A stretch of 64,000 bases of DNA from Glossina fuscipes (Eukaryota; Arthropoda; Insecta; Diptera; Glossinidae). Under the pieces are notes generated by a model that did not search any database, was not told the DNA's origin, and worked only from the letters and a program-made list of their open reading frames with translations. The stretch spans positions 373,957 to 437,956 of the forward strand of contig NW_023998441.1 in NCBI RefSeq assembly GCF_014805625.2. Direction: 5' to 3'. This document shows positions 1 through 12,046 of this stretch, piece after piece. Each line of letters starts with the position of its first letter. Position 1 is the stretch's first letter. Both the position numbers and the translations under genes were made by a program.

Positions 1-2189
1 GTAGACTTTAAGGAATCGCTAACTTGCACCAACGGTTCGGACTTGGGAGAACTCAGAGGTAACGAACCACGCGCTACGCTACGAATTTCACTTTGCTAGC
101 TGAGGACGAAGATGACTGCGCAATATAACGACACCCATCAAACCTAGTCTTAACTATTTCAAATTTCCCCCACAAGGAGCCGCGATTTTTGCTCAAATCT
201 GAGAAACAATTTCTCGTCCCCATGAAGAGTTTCTAGAAACCTACGTTCCGTTTTCTACAGTGAGGACATGGCCATCGTAAGCCTTTTGAGGGATCAAGGA
301 CTGCATTAGCAGCACGCCGATAATACCAGCACACTTTGTGTGGGAAAAACGAGTACCCAGCCGACACGAGATGAATCGTTCAGATTCAGGGCCTGTTTTC
401 GCACGACATAGTGAAAACAAAAAATCTATCCAGTAAAAACAACAAAAAGAGAAGAAAAAAAAAAATAAAAAACTAAAAGATTTCACGGCACAAATTTTCA
501 GCAAATTAAAGCAAACTTCTCACTTTCGTTACTGTAAATACAGAAAGTAAGAGAAACTGTAAACAAAGATTAACAGAAAAAAAGAGAGACTTTTATCAAG
601 AGAATTTCTCACATAAAAGATTAATATAATTTATATAAGTTAAATTGACACTTTATTCTTTTAAAAATTTTTACAATCTAGACATGAATAAAGCTGAAAA
701 GCTAAGAAATACGCTAAGAAATTGAAATATTTCTTGAACAGAATTAAGAGGCGACTACAACACGCAGCAGAGTTGCCAAACTTTAATTTACACAGTTTAA
801 TAATGTGCCATGTATTAATTTTCTTTTCAAAACCTTTATAAGGCACAAAACCAAGGCTTACAAAACCCACAAAATATATAAATTCTTGACCAGTTCCATG
901 TACTCTCATCCGCAAAGAGGAACATATTGTCTATATATTTGGAAGAGAATTTGAAAAGACCGTAACTTTTTTAAAGAATACGCCTACGTATAGAAGAAAA
1001 GCTATGAACATTTTTGTTTTCGGTGTTTTTTTACTGCAACACATATCTCATACAAAGTTCCGCTTTTATTCTAAAAATAGAAAGAAAAAACCGCGCCCGA
1101 AGGGTATTAAAAAGTACGAAACTTTTATTATTTTCTTCATCTTTAGTACCGCGGTGAAGGTTGTAAAAGATTCGATCACGGCCGTATATAATTTTCTTAA
1201 TTATTTTATTTTACTTTATTTCATTTCGTTTGTTTTACTTATTGAAAGCTTTACGCACTTCTTCGACTTCGAAACGGAGCACCATCAACAATTTAAGGAC
1301 GCTAACACTATACCATTAATGGTATATTTGATATTAATACTCTTACAAGAAAAATGTACTCGTTTACATTTTAGATAATATATATAAAAAGTATGTATAT
1401 TTAATTTTAGTTAAATTAACGAAATTATAAAATTTTTTTCTGTTCTTCGCATATCACTTAACACAGAATAGAGAATAGAAACTTTTTGATTCAACCACTA
1501 TCATGTTTATTCTCCCTGTTCTAAAATGTTTTCTACGTTTCGGAATTCTTTTATTGGTTGCGCAAAGATGGCAACAATGAAATTTTTTTATGATATATAT
1601 TCAAACGACAAGCAAAAGTCAATTGGGATTAATTTCTGACTTATTCAATTTGTAACAACGTTTTTTTTCTTTCTTTAATTATTAATGTAAATTGTATATA
1701 TTTTTTTTCGGCCTAGATTAATTTTACTTTCTTTTTCAATAAAAAGTAATAAAATTCCCTGTGCGCAAGTAACACTATTGTTCGCGTAACTCTTTTGACG
1801 ATTAATATATGTCTCTTTAAAGTGACACAAATAACAAAAAAAAGGCAACAAGAAAGGTCATAAATTTTATGTCTGTATTTCTGCTTTGATCTAGTATGTT
1901 AGCCTGATCAACGTTATTTAAAGATCACGAAAAAAAATGCAGCCACATAAGAGTACTCGTTAACATGTGTATGAAGGCGAAAATTTCAATGCATTTGATT
2001 CATTTCTTCCGTCTTTTTGTCTACGTCAATTGATTAAATTATACACAAAAGCCGAGTTGAAAATCACTTATCGCCTACTGTATATCACATAAATAAGATA
2101 AGCAATAAGACAATACCTATCGTCGTGAATACGAATTCGTCGTGAATAATAAAAAGTTCGGAATAATACTCAGGTCCAAGCCTTTTTTT
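1..2189. other. AT-rich non-coding sequence
   Basis: No gene, repeat or RNA recognised. Open frames up to 124 codons (1004-1378) have Phe/Ile/Lys-rich AT-driven composition and no motif. Confidence 0.6.
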
Positions 2190-2670
2190 CTATATAAACT
2201 TCACACAGAAGAGTTAGTACAAAGATTTATATGCAGGATAAATAGAAAGGATACTTAGCAAATGCCTTGAGGCACCCCAGAGGCGGCAGGAATTTCGCCA
2301 GAAGAGATAATGTTAAACAGAACTCGAAAGGATCTATTTCGAATATATTAGGATGTCTGCTGCAGTAAATGTAAAGATAAACTAAGGAATTGAAAAATTT
2401 GTTCTTATGATTAACTTTCTTTAAAACTTTACCAAAATCCGTACATACTACATCCCTTTATACGGCTTACGAGAACGCCTTGAAAGCATGGCAAGTAAAT
2501 TAAGAGGTTCCTTACGGTTGTTCTAACCTTAAGAAAGTCATGATGAAACGTAGAGATAGAAGCATTGATACGAAAAACTAATTGCTTAGCAACAATACGT
2601 TCAAAAAGTTTCCGTAGAGAAGTCAACTTGAAAACGCATCTATAGTTCTCAAATAAATGGCAAAAGTCTT
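2190..2670 (-). pseudogene. CR1/Jockey-group RT remnant
   Basis: Minus-strand reading gives LRKLFERIVAKQLVFRINAS, FLKVRTTVRNLL, DVVCTDFGKVLKKVNHK and, further on, PAASGVPQGIC followed by LFILHIN. These are RT motifs 1-5 of the type seen at 62.7-63.2 kb (KLFERII, GRSTVTN, YTDLSKAFD, SGVPQGS). Several stops and a gap before the YADD region show decay. Confidence 0.72.
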
Positions 2671-3549
2671 AAAGGAGAATTCCCATTCATTCTATGAAAC
2701 ATTCGACTGCACATAAATTAACTACTGAAAGTCTATTATCATTATCTAAACAGCGACGCTTAGCCGCAATTAAGCACAAATTGCTAAAGCAGACTTCAAT
2801 TTTTAGTATGGCATTTGCAGAGTATCTAAATTTCAATGTGCTTCGCCCTTACATTTGGTTCCCAAGAAAGAATGAAATGATTGCAGCGATTTCAGACGAC
2901 AAAATGACTTGACAGAAGCAGACATGTATATCTCTACATTCATGACCTTAAAATTAAAGTAATTAGCAAAAATATATTTTCGAAATTGTACTTAGTTAAA
3001 GCTCACACTTCGGCACGTTTGAGTTAATCCTTAAGTGTTCGGTCTCGAAAATACAGCACAAATTTTCTAGGGATTCATCAGCGAAATTTTCAAATTTTCA
3101 ATAGAATCTTCCATTCCAATCTAGAGTTTTCTGCTCATGTTTAATAGCTTCACTAAAAGCACTACGAGTAAATTCTGCCAAGTTAGCGGTATTATAGCAT
3201 ATAAATGGAGGTGTGTGTCCACGCGAAGACTGTCAAACGACATATAAAGTACTTCCAATTTTCGAATTGCATTCACCTAACGATACAATTAAATGGCAAG
3301 AAAAGGATACAATTCGACAAAAGTCCTTATCACCTTCAACTGTTTATTATTACTCATTATTACTTGCTTATTACGTATTATTACCTGTTTCTACTCTCTA
3401 AATTATCATTTCAATCACGAATGATCAGGGCAAAAGGATACTCGTCTTTTACTTAAAATCTCTGCTAGGGACACATCCCGCCTCCACAATACGAGGGCTG
3501 CGCTAGAACCTAAGATATAGTTTCTACTCATAAAAATGCAGTGCATCTG

Positions 3550-4085
3550 GTTGCCACTCGAGTTATTAATTTTTCTTACCATATTTTTGTGATAAAGTTT
3601 TATTTTATTACTTCGATGAACTATTACAATTGTTCAAAATCTTTGTCTACAATTTTTTCCTCAACACTCTTAATCCCTTCATTCCATAAATTGCAACCCA
3701 AGAAATCTACGTTTGATAATCCAAAAGCACATTTTCCCGGTTAAGCGTTAAGTCTGAAGGTGTATAAGTCTTCTCAAAGTGGGTCTTAAAAGTCCAATAT
3801 GTTTTTCCGCGTTTGTCCCTGCGAAGAGAACATTATTTAGATAAGTAAACACTTAATGTACGTCATTTAATGCTTCACTAGAGAAGCGTTTTCGATCAGA
3901 ATTTTCGAAGACGACTATATGCAACTTAGAGAAGCCATGCTAAGTGAAGTATTTAAAGTAGTATATTGTAGAAGGTGACATCCATTTGGAATAGTCACCG
4001 TATTACCGCCATAGAAATCTCGACATGGTCGGCAATCGGTAGATTTTTTCCTGGGAACTATATGAACTAATGAGCAGCGTGGGAT
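3550..4085 (-). pseudogene. Ty3/Gypsy-type pol (RT) remnant
   Basis: Minus-strand frames contain, in order, HIVPRKKSTDCRPC and NTVTIPNG (RT start), a FTYLNNVLFAGTN segment in the place of the catalytic YLDD region, then HIGLLRPTLRRL and KCAFGLSNVDFLGCN, the typical Ty3/Gypsy block after the active site. The catalytic aspartates are changed (YLNN) and there are several stops. No LTR, primer-binding site or envelope region was recognised around it. It is an old broken copy. Confidence 0.7.
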
Positions 4086-4471
4086 TAACCATATGTGTCA
4101 ATTAATAAAATATGCCATAGAAACCAGCGCCAATTATAGATAAATTGGCTAATGTAAAACCGAAAAAATTCTCCACAAAGCATGAGTAAGCATAACTTAA
4201 GTAAGTTACGAAAGGTAACGGCAGGTTCACAACGGGTGGGCGGATATTACACGTTACCGGGCATATATACGTACTTATTATCGGACGGCCGTATTGCAGG
4301 AAACGACTAATAAACAAAAAATAGTCCTAAATTTTGTATAATGACAAGTACTGTTATGATTACTTTCTGTGAAGTAGTAGTATAATTATGTATTGTATAT
4401 TCACATGGGGCTATTATGGAGAAGAATTCTATATAGATTGTGTGGAAAATGACCTGCTTTTTCCAAGTCCT

Positions 4472-4650
4472 TTTATTATCATTATTATTATTATGAATTT
4501 GGTCAGAGAATTAATTCTAAGACTAAACTCTTAAAGCACTAGCATCTAAGGCTTTCGGCTTCATTAAACACTCTACCGCATTTGAGATATGAACCCACGA
4601 CCATTGAGTTGCTAGTCGAGACTTTTGCCTACTCGGCCACTCAGGCGGAT
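4472..4650 (-). mobile_element. tRNA-derived SINE with an I-LINE-like 3' tail
   Basis: Read on the minus strand. The head (about 4648-4570) resembles a tRNA of Ser/Leu type: box A TGGCCGAGTAGGC (4639-4627), box B GGGTTCATATC (4596-4586), and pairing ends CCGC/GCGG. The next about 75 bp (4567-4495) resemble the 3' UTR of element E (shared GCACTAGCA, AATTCT-AGACTAAA and CGGCT...ATTAAA blocks). It ends in a TAA-type repeat (4494-4472). This composition (pol III promoter head plus partner-LINE tail) is how SINEs recruit LINE reverse transcriptase. The tRNA fold itself is degenerate. Confidence 0.7.
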
Positions 4651-4659
4651 ATTTCCAAA

Positions 4660-6842
4660 ATGTAAACATCTGCAATAGAAAAGAAAAAGCAAAAATAATG
4701 AATACAAAACGTTAAAGCCGCCAAATTCTGAGTTTGATAAAGAGATAGATGATATGTCCAATAAATTAACATCTCTTTCAACAAAGAGGTCATTTTCTGA
4801 TCCTAGTGCGATCCTATTCTACAATACATATATTGTTGCTATTATCCGAGTAGTTGCCGACACACATATCGGTTCCAAGTTGTACCCATATGCGATGGGT
4901 GCAGAGGATTTTATTAACGTTTAAATAGAAATACTCTTAACAAATGTAATTAAATAGCGCCGTCTGGGTTGTTGACAAAAAAGGTGTTGATAAATTAGGC
5001 AATAAGCAGAAACGTCGATTTTTGGTAGTTCCCTGAAAAGAAATCAAAGGAAGGGTGGTTCTTAAGGACAATTTAAGATAATTTGCTGCCCTTTTATTGA
5101 AATCTCTCTGAGCAAAGACCAACATGCGAAAAAAAATTTTTTTAACTCTTAACTTAATGCCAGCCCGTCTTACCTGCCATCATAGTCTTCTTAAAAATTT
5201 GAACTTTATAGGCGCTGTATTGAAGGCAATTATTGTTCGTGATTTGCTGGCGATCACTTTGGAAATGTTCAATTCAATTCAAAAAATGAACAAAGCAAAT
5301 TGTGATAAATACAAAAAGTTCAGACAAAGGCAGACAAGGATTTACACAAGGATATTACCAATCCAATGCACTAACCCCAAAATAGAACAATTCTTCCACC
5401 GCTATTTCTTTTGAGTTGTTCACTAGCCATGGCTGAATTACAAAATGTCATCTTGTCAGTAACAACGCAAACAGGGAATATTAAATGAATTTTAACGTAC
5501 CTGAATTAGTTGAAATATTTACTATTAAATTAATCTTAACTTAACTGTAGTCTACTTGAGCACTTACATTTGAGTTTCCAAAACTCTAGACACCATTACT
5601 CCTTCCGTCCCTTATACCGGTAAAGCAACGCAACTGACGGGCACAAACACAGTAGCCGAAAATGTGGTTGAAATATATTCGCTCAGCAATTGTCATAGAT
5701 CTGCACTCATCAACTAACCATTATATTGAACCTGATGCTCGGCCTTAATAAATGTCGCAGATCATAAGGAAATGCCCATGTCTACATTAAAGAGTAGTGA
5801 AAACAAAAGAAAATTTTTCTTATTTGGCACTTTTGTTCATTTTACGGCAGGGATAGTCAAGGTTGCACTTAACACATTAACGAAAACTGTCGCCCAAACA
5901 GGTTGCGACTAGCAGGGTGATAGTAGTGAGAAACCAAAAACAGTAATATATGGCTTTGGTATCTCTATTAGCTGATAAGTTTGGGGCTAATAAAAGTAGA
6001 GTGATAAACGCAAATTGTGAAGTTAGAGAAAAAGGATTACTTGCGAAGAAGGAAGAAGTTTTCTGGTTGTTAAAAATGAACCCTAAATAATATCTTTTGT
6101 GAATAAACTGAGAAATAAAACCGCGATCATTAAAGATAATGTACGTTTATAGTTTTCCAACTTGTCAATATGCATACAATCTAACCGCTTTGGCCAGTCA
6201 AGCATGTCGTAAAAAAAGAACAATTAAATATGCAAAATTTGTTTTTTATTTTTCGTTCCGTTAGCAATAGAATAAATAATTATGGCAAAAAGCTTGCAAA
6301 AATTGTAAATAATGTAAAAATGTTGGTACAAAAAATAACTTGTTCATTAACTAGTTATCGCTTGTTCTTTTTCGCCTAGCGGTGGTGAATTGCTAGCTCG
6401 GCCATAGCTAGTCCAAAACCTAAACATCTGCAATTGCGCAGACGGACACATGGAGAAAAGAACAGACGCACATGCTTTACTGGAAGTGGCCAAGAATCTA
6501 TACACTTTGAGGATTTCTTTAAGGCTCGCTTCCACGCGTTATAGAGGTAATAAAACAAAAATCAATTTTTCATAAACTATATTGGGAAGGTTAGCCCACT
6601 TCTTGCACGTTCTTCAGCATCGCCCATAAAATACGAATTCCACTTTTTTGTAGATTTATCTGTTATAGTTTATAAGCAACGAGCAAAAAACCAATTTTTT
6701 ATTTCGTTTGAAAAACAGTCATGTTGTCACTTTAAGTATTGCTGTAAGTGTGTCCTTCGGCGGATGTGGCCCATTTTTAGTTTCAATTTGCGTGCAAGAA
6801 CATCCAATGTTTCTGCCAAATTTGAAGTCGATAGCCTCGTTT
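4660..6842. other. AT-rich non-coding sequence
   Basis: No gene recognised. A short patch at 6370-6440 shares CTCGGCCA and TAAACATCTGCAAT with the SINE head region at 4630-4680 and may be a decayed relative. Nothing else stands out. Confidence 0.5.
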
Positions 6843-7893
6843 TCACGTAAGCTAAAAAGGGACGGCTGGATCACTTATCTTGGGAAGAAAAAATACAAAG
6901 GAAGTGAGTTGAAAATAACAAAGTATAACCTTGAGAAGTAAATTTTTTAATTAATATAATTAACGCAATGACTGAGAAAAGCGCAATTTTAGAAAATAAA
7001 TGCCAGAGGTTGCGAACGACTGGAAAAAATGAAAAACTCGATGCAGAAGTTGAGCAATTGAAACGGCAGGTTCAGTTATTGCAAGCACAACAACAGCAAA
7101 TGCAACACAAAATTGCTACCTGCATTGGCTGTGAATCTTTATTAAATGGATCAGCAGTATCCAAAAATGCTTACCCTCAACAGAAGGGTTCCAAGGACTC
7201 ACAGTCACCGCAGGAGGCATTGGCATTGTTAAAATTGAAACAGGTTCAGAATGTAGCGTCAACTTGGCGTATAATAGCTCATTGCCTACAGTACAAGATA
7301 AGTTGTTGTCCGACAATAAAATCGACAATCAGTCTGTCGACAATAAAGAATTTGATGCCGGAAGCTTTGAAGAACTTGCTGAAAGCCTGCTCGCACATAT
7401 CACCGCAGTCCTGGAAGCAGACGATCGCACGAGCAGCGAGTCTATTGCGCAAAATTCAAGCGGAACACAGCGATTGCTTGGATCAATGGTGGGGACTACA
7501 ACAGAATCCAACCAAGATAAAAACGACAACTGCGGCGGCATAAATCGCAGACATAAAAGGTTACCCTCAACATGCATCGGACATCACATTAGAAAATGAA
7601 GGCTTAACATGTTTAACTAATGACGTGACTGCTACAACCGCTGATACCGTATATGGAACATACGATGCTAAAGCAAATTCAATAACAATAGAAATGATGA
7701 TGTGGATGATGTGGCTGTGCCCGTGAACGAGGCAGTAGAGGAAATATACTGATATGTCAGATGACGTATCATCAAATGAACTGTTTTGCCCGTCCATTCC
7801 AACTTCCCCTTCCCATATTTATGTAAATGTCACCTCCCCTAATGACGATGAAATAGCTGGCGATGATCTTAATTTAATTATATCGATAATTTA
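6843..7893 (+). pseudogene. Xbp1-like bZIP transcription factor pseudogene
   Basis: XBP1 is the bZIP factor of the unfolded-protein response whose mRNA is processed by IRE1. The frame at 6860-6904 reads GRLDHLSWEEKIQRK, like the start of the XBP1 basic region, but the rest of that region is broken by stops (6905, 6926, 6932) and shortened. From 6968 the leucine-zipper part is open: SAILENKCQRLR, KLDAEVEQLKRQVQLLQ, then GCESLLNGSAVS. Two frames then overlap: one open to 7543, the other (7238-7599) with FEELAESLLAHITAVLEADD, plausibly the spliced-form tail. Later family-like pieces (GTYDAKANSITI; VAVPVNEAVEEIY; MSDDVSSNELF) lie in alternating frames up to 7893, so there are several frameshifts. 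Loss of the DNA-binding residues and repeated frameshifts make it a pseudogene. Identity rests on recalled family patterns. Confidence 0.8.
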
Positions 7894-7987
7894 ACTTTAG
7901 CATCGTTTACTTTTAGTTGTACATGCGAGTATGAGCAATATGCTTCCAAGGGGCGCATTTAAAATATTTATTTTTTTCGTGTATAAT

Positions 7988-8413
7988 CTTTTGGTTTAGG
8001 ATATTTTGGTGTAGGCTTTTTTGGTGTAGGATTTTGGTTTTTTGGTGTAAGATATTTCGGTGTAGGTTTTTAGTTTCTTGGTGTAAGATTTTTTGGAGTA
8101 GGTTTTCAGTTTTTTTGTGTAGGATTTTTTGATGTAGGTTATTTTGGTGTAGGCTTTTAGTTTTTTGGTGTAGGTTTTCAGTTTTTTTGTGTAGGATTTT
8201 TTGATGTAGGTTTTTTTGGTTCAGGATTTTTTGGTGTAGGTTTTTTGGTGTAGGTTTTTAGTTGTTTGGTGCAGGATTTTTTGGTGTGGGATTTTTTGGT
8301 GTAGGTTTTTAGCTTTTTGGTGTACGTTTTCAGTTTTTTTGTGGAGGATTTTTTGATGTAGGTTTTTTTGGTGTAGGTTTTTTAGGTTTTTGGTGCAGGA
8401 TTTTTTGGTGTAA
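7988..8413 (+). repeat. GGTGTAGG/T-rich minisatellite
   Basis: About 426 bp of imperfect units of 14-18 bp built on TTTTTTGGTGTAGG, with variants GGTGTAAG, GATGTAGG and TTTAG spacers. It directly follows the Xbp1-like pseudogene. The strand bias (G/T on plus, A/C on minus) is complete. Confidence 0.92.
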
Positions 8414-10463
8414 CTTTTCTTACATTTCTATAAATATAGTAGATTTTACTTGTAAATTTTAGATATTAGCATCAAACTCAGTGTCTATCGTATCTATCAT
8501 TTCAATATTTAAAACGAAAAATCGTATTATTGTTAATTTATAAATGAATCGAAAGCTTTTTATATGCGATACAAGTACAACTTCGTGTTAAAATGTACTT
8601 ATCTTCGTAAAAACATTGTCGATAAAAAAACAAACATTTTTACCGTTTGTATGTTCATTACTGATTTATCTCAATTGCAGAGTACATCGTTTTTCTTCCG
8701 ATATGATATTATTTTTGTCTCCTTCTGGTAATAAATTGTATTTGACGACTTAGCATAGGACATACAACTGAACCGATTTTTCAGACATTTTACAAAGATG
8801 CTTTTAACCAGCAAATTTCCTTTAGAGGGTTTCTGCTGATTGTTCCAAAGCTATATTTTTAAAACAATTTTCAATACAATTAATTACAATAAAATATACA
8901 ATAAGCTTAATTTTCTCTTCGTAAGGAAAAGCTCTCTACATTGAGCTCTAATACATTCATTAATGCGAGCAATAGAATTATTCATTAAACTTCTTGAGCA
9001 TTAAAGAAATAACTGCTATATTCAATAATAATATTTTTTCATGTTCGAACTAATATTTTCGGTTCCTTTTAAATAATTTACTCAAAGGATTTAAAATTTT
9101 CCTTTCGTCCGAATTTATCTTAGGGAAATAGATATTTTTATTAATACTTCCGCAATAATCTTTTAAAAGGATCCTTAAATTTCAGGCAATAACTTTATTT
9201 TTCTCTAAATTTGCATGTTTTTTTTTTCTCCCATCATCTCACGTTCTTCCTCTTCTTCTACTTTTTTTTTCTTTTTCGAGGCATCCTAATCTCCCATACC
9301 CGCTAAATATTTTCGTTGTTGAATTCACCAACCCTTCTGCAATGCTACAGGATTGTGTTTGTAAGCAAACGGAACGAACATCATATGTTATGTAATTTTT
9401 TAACTTCTAATATGAAGCTAACGAATATGAATGTTATGCAATTAAGGTGACTCCTATACATACATTCCTTCACTACCTGTTCTTGATATAAACTAATGAA
9501 ACACGTCTCGTCATATTGATGAGTTTATTAGAACTGAAAATCGTTTACATCCTGACTTAAAGAATAGTTCATCCAAAAATGATATTTAATCCTATAATAA
9601 TAGTGCCGAGTCTCTGGATTTGTCACGCCAACAATGCAGACATTGACTCAGTGTTTTTATTATGCTTTCGCATTAGTCATCAGCCAGACTTTTGCTGTAC
9701 AGTATAAGCTTATATACTTAAAGTAAGTTTCACATTTTTGAACATATCTAGTAAATTAAAATTTAGCGACTTTTTAACGTAATGTGTGACTTTCACCTAC
9801 CACTTTCGCCTTGAAAATTCTGCGGAGATGTAACAATACTTCTTCTATTTGGCTTCAGTAACCAATCCGCTAGACAAATGTTGCGGCAACATCTTTGTTT
9901 TATGTCTCTCTCTATTGGCTACTACGACGATGTATCTGTCCAGCATTCTCTCTCATAAATGCTGAATCAATCCAAAAAACTCCACTATATAAGCAAGTGG
10001 AAGAACATATTGCTTCTAACCAAGTACGTTAAATTTTCTCTTCTTGAAAAGACTTTTTACAGCATTATGCATGGTATTATAGCTGTTTTCGTTCCAGTAA
10101 AGCATTTTCCGCTAAATATTCTTTCTCCCGCTTGATTTACCAAAGAACTTGTAATTCAAAGATATATCAATACTTTTATTAATTATTGTATCGTATGGAA
10201 CAATGTTCCTTGCTTTGCCAAGAATACCACTGTATTTCTTTTTAATTCTGTAAACTGGACTTTTATTAGGTGTAATTAACCACGCCTCTAAAGAACACTC
10301 ACTATCATCAAGAGTCGTTTGGCAGAGCTGTGTTGCGGTGATTACCGTAGGCAGCATTTATTTCAAATGATTTGTTATGATAGAGCTCGAGCCCATTATA
10401 ACACAATGTTTTTAAGACGGATAAGCGAGTATTTCACAATACAATACTATACAATCTTTTTCA
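8414..10463. other. AT-rich non-coding sequence
   Basis: No gene, terminal repeat or RNA recognised between the minisatellite and LTR 1. Confidence 0.6.
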
Positions 10464-11053
10464 ACATTGTAAGGAAACGTTTTTGCTTCCTTACGAAATA
10501 CAAGTCCGTCCGCCTTAGACATCTATCCCCAATCCGCAACCAGCAAGTCCGATCTGTCCACGCATGCCGTTCTGTGAGCAATACACGGACAGCCCCCTCC
10601 AATATCAAAATCATAAAACACACACTAAGTATACCTATACCTTGTACAGATAAAATCATAATATCACACACTAATATACCGATACCTTGTAACGAGAAAA
10701 ATGTCTAAACACCTATTGTACAGGGCCACGTGAGTTAATTCATAGAAACACACACCACATGTGTGTAAAGAGAAAAGTACAAGCACATAGTGAGTATGCC
10801 TCTGTAAAACCACGAAGCACACCACATCACAGTTTAAGAACCCCAGTGTACCAAAAAGCTTAGATCCAAATTTCAAAATGTAATAGCGGAGTCAAGAACT
10901 CAATCAAAAGGGAAAAAAGCTCAGATCCAAGAAGTTAAGAACCCCAGTGTACAAACAGCTTAGATTCCAAAACCTCAAAATATTTGATAGCAGAGCCAAG
11001 AACCCAAATAAAAGAAAACTTAGATGCAAGAAATCAATATGTTAAGAACCCAA

Positions 11054-11195
11054 GTAGAATCTCAAAATGTTTAAGAACTCAAAGGCTAAATAAAACTCAA
11101 AGTATAAATACTAGTAGAATCTCGAAATGTTTAAGAACTCAAAGGCTAAATAAAATTCAAAGTATAAATACAAGTAAAATCCCAAAATGTTTAAC
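11054..11195 (+). repeat. 60-bp tandem repeat in LTR 1 U3
   Basis: About 2.4 units; unit starts at 11054, 11114 and 11174 (GTAGAATCTC then AAATGTTTAAGAACTCAAAG). It produces a 20-residue repeated translation that is not evidence of a gene. Confidence 0.88.
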
Positions 11196-11679
11196 ATGCA
11201 AGAACTGAACTTAGGTAGAAAATCCATGCATGCAAAACAAACTTCAGCGAGAATCTCTATGTGTAAAAATGCGCAGCACCGTTAGGGTAAACAAAACAAG
11301 CAGAATTGAACTTAGGTAGGAAAAGAAAATAATAAGAACATACGACAATGCATAAACTGCATACACAAAATTTACAGAGACACGATCGCACATGTAGAAA
11401 CACACAAGGAACATGTAAACACAGTGCATAAGCACTCACATACCTAACGGTGATCGAATCACGCGATTTGGTACCTGAGTGCTTAGTGAGTAGATATTTG
11501 AAGAAACATAGTAATAAGTTAGATGTAAGTCGGTTAAGTTGTACATAAGTAGGATCATGCAAGTCGTAACTGAGGTTGCGACTGCAGCCAACCTAAGCTA
11601 AGCATACACATAAGCATAGGACCTCGAAACGCATGTAAACACACATGATGGCAATAGGACAAGCGAGTGAGACTCAGAC

Positions 11680-11743
11680 TATAAAAGAACAGCGCATCGC
11701 ACAGACTCGCTCATTTCGGTGTCATAGCTGCCTGGAGGTAAGC
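11680..11743 (+). promoter_or_regulatory. LTR 1 core promoter and leader splice donor
   Basis: TATAAAAG at 11680-11687, initiator TCATTT with +1 at 11713, and GAG|GTAAGC donor at 11737/11738, only 25 nt into the transcript. The same three elements occur at the same spacing in LTR 2, so they are probably functional in the source element. Confidence 0.7.
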
Positions 11744-11774
11744 GGTTACAGACAATATGACAAATCTATTTTTG

Positions 11775-12046
11775 GACGGTTGGTATAAATCGCCATCCCT
11801 GAAAGACTTTGTAGGCCAAATGACATTACGGATAGGGGATGTGACGGTTGGTATAAATCGCCATCCATGAAAGACTGTGTAGGACAAATGACATTACGGA
11901 TAGGGGATGTGACGGTTGGTATAAATCGCCATCCCTGAAAGACTTTGTAGGCCAAATGACATTACGGATAGGGGATGTGACGGTTGGTATAAATCGCCAT
12001 CCCTGAAAGACTGTGCGGGACAACTGACATTATGGATGAGGGATGT
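11775..12046 (+). repeat. 68-bp tandem array, four units, in LTR 1
   Basis: Units start at 11775, 11843, 11911 and 11979, each beginning GACGGTTGGTATAAATCGCC and ending GGATAGGGGATGT; the last unit is the most diverged. One related unit lies inverted in LTR 2 at about 16271-16322. Short open frames here are by-products of the repetition. Confidence 0.93.

Noticed and set aside
1004..1378. 124-codon plus-strand frame with possible membrane segments
   Set aside because: Phe/Ile/Tyr-rich runs reflect AT-rich DNA; no signal peptide cleavage context, splice context or motif.
4570..4648. A functional tRNA gene
   Set aside because: Boxes A and B are recognisable but the anticodon and acceptor stems do not pair properly, and the sequence continues into a LINE-like tail; it fits a SINE head better.
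6968..7543. A working 191-residue bZIP gene starting at 6968
   Set aside because: Upstream in the same frame are remnants of the basic region with stops, and the tail lies in alternating frames, so it is a broken copy rather than a short gene.
10447..10671. Minus-strand 74-codon frame sharing RTDLYFVRKQKRFLT with a plus-strand frame at 17494-17709
   Set aside because: The shared peptide comes from the inverted LTR ends; both frames run across the TG...CA boundary into unrelated flanks, so neither is a gene.
10984..11208. Plus-strand frame with a 20-residue repeated peptide
   Set aside because: It is the translation of the 60-bp non-coding tandem repeat in LTR U3; the unit length is a multiple of three by chance.
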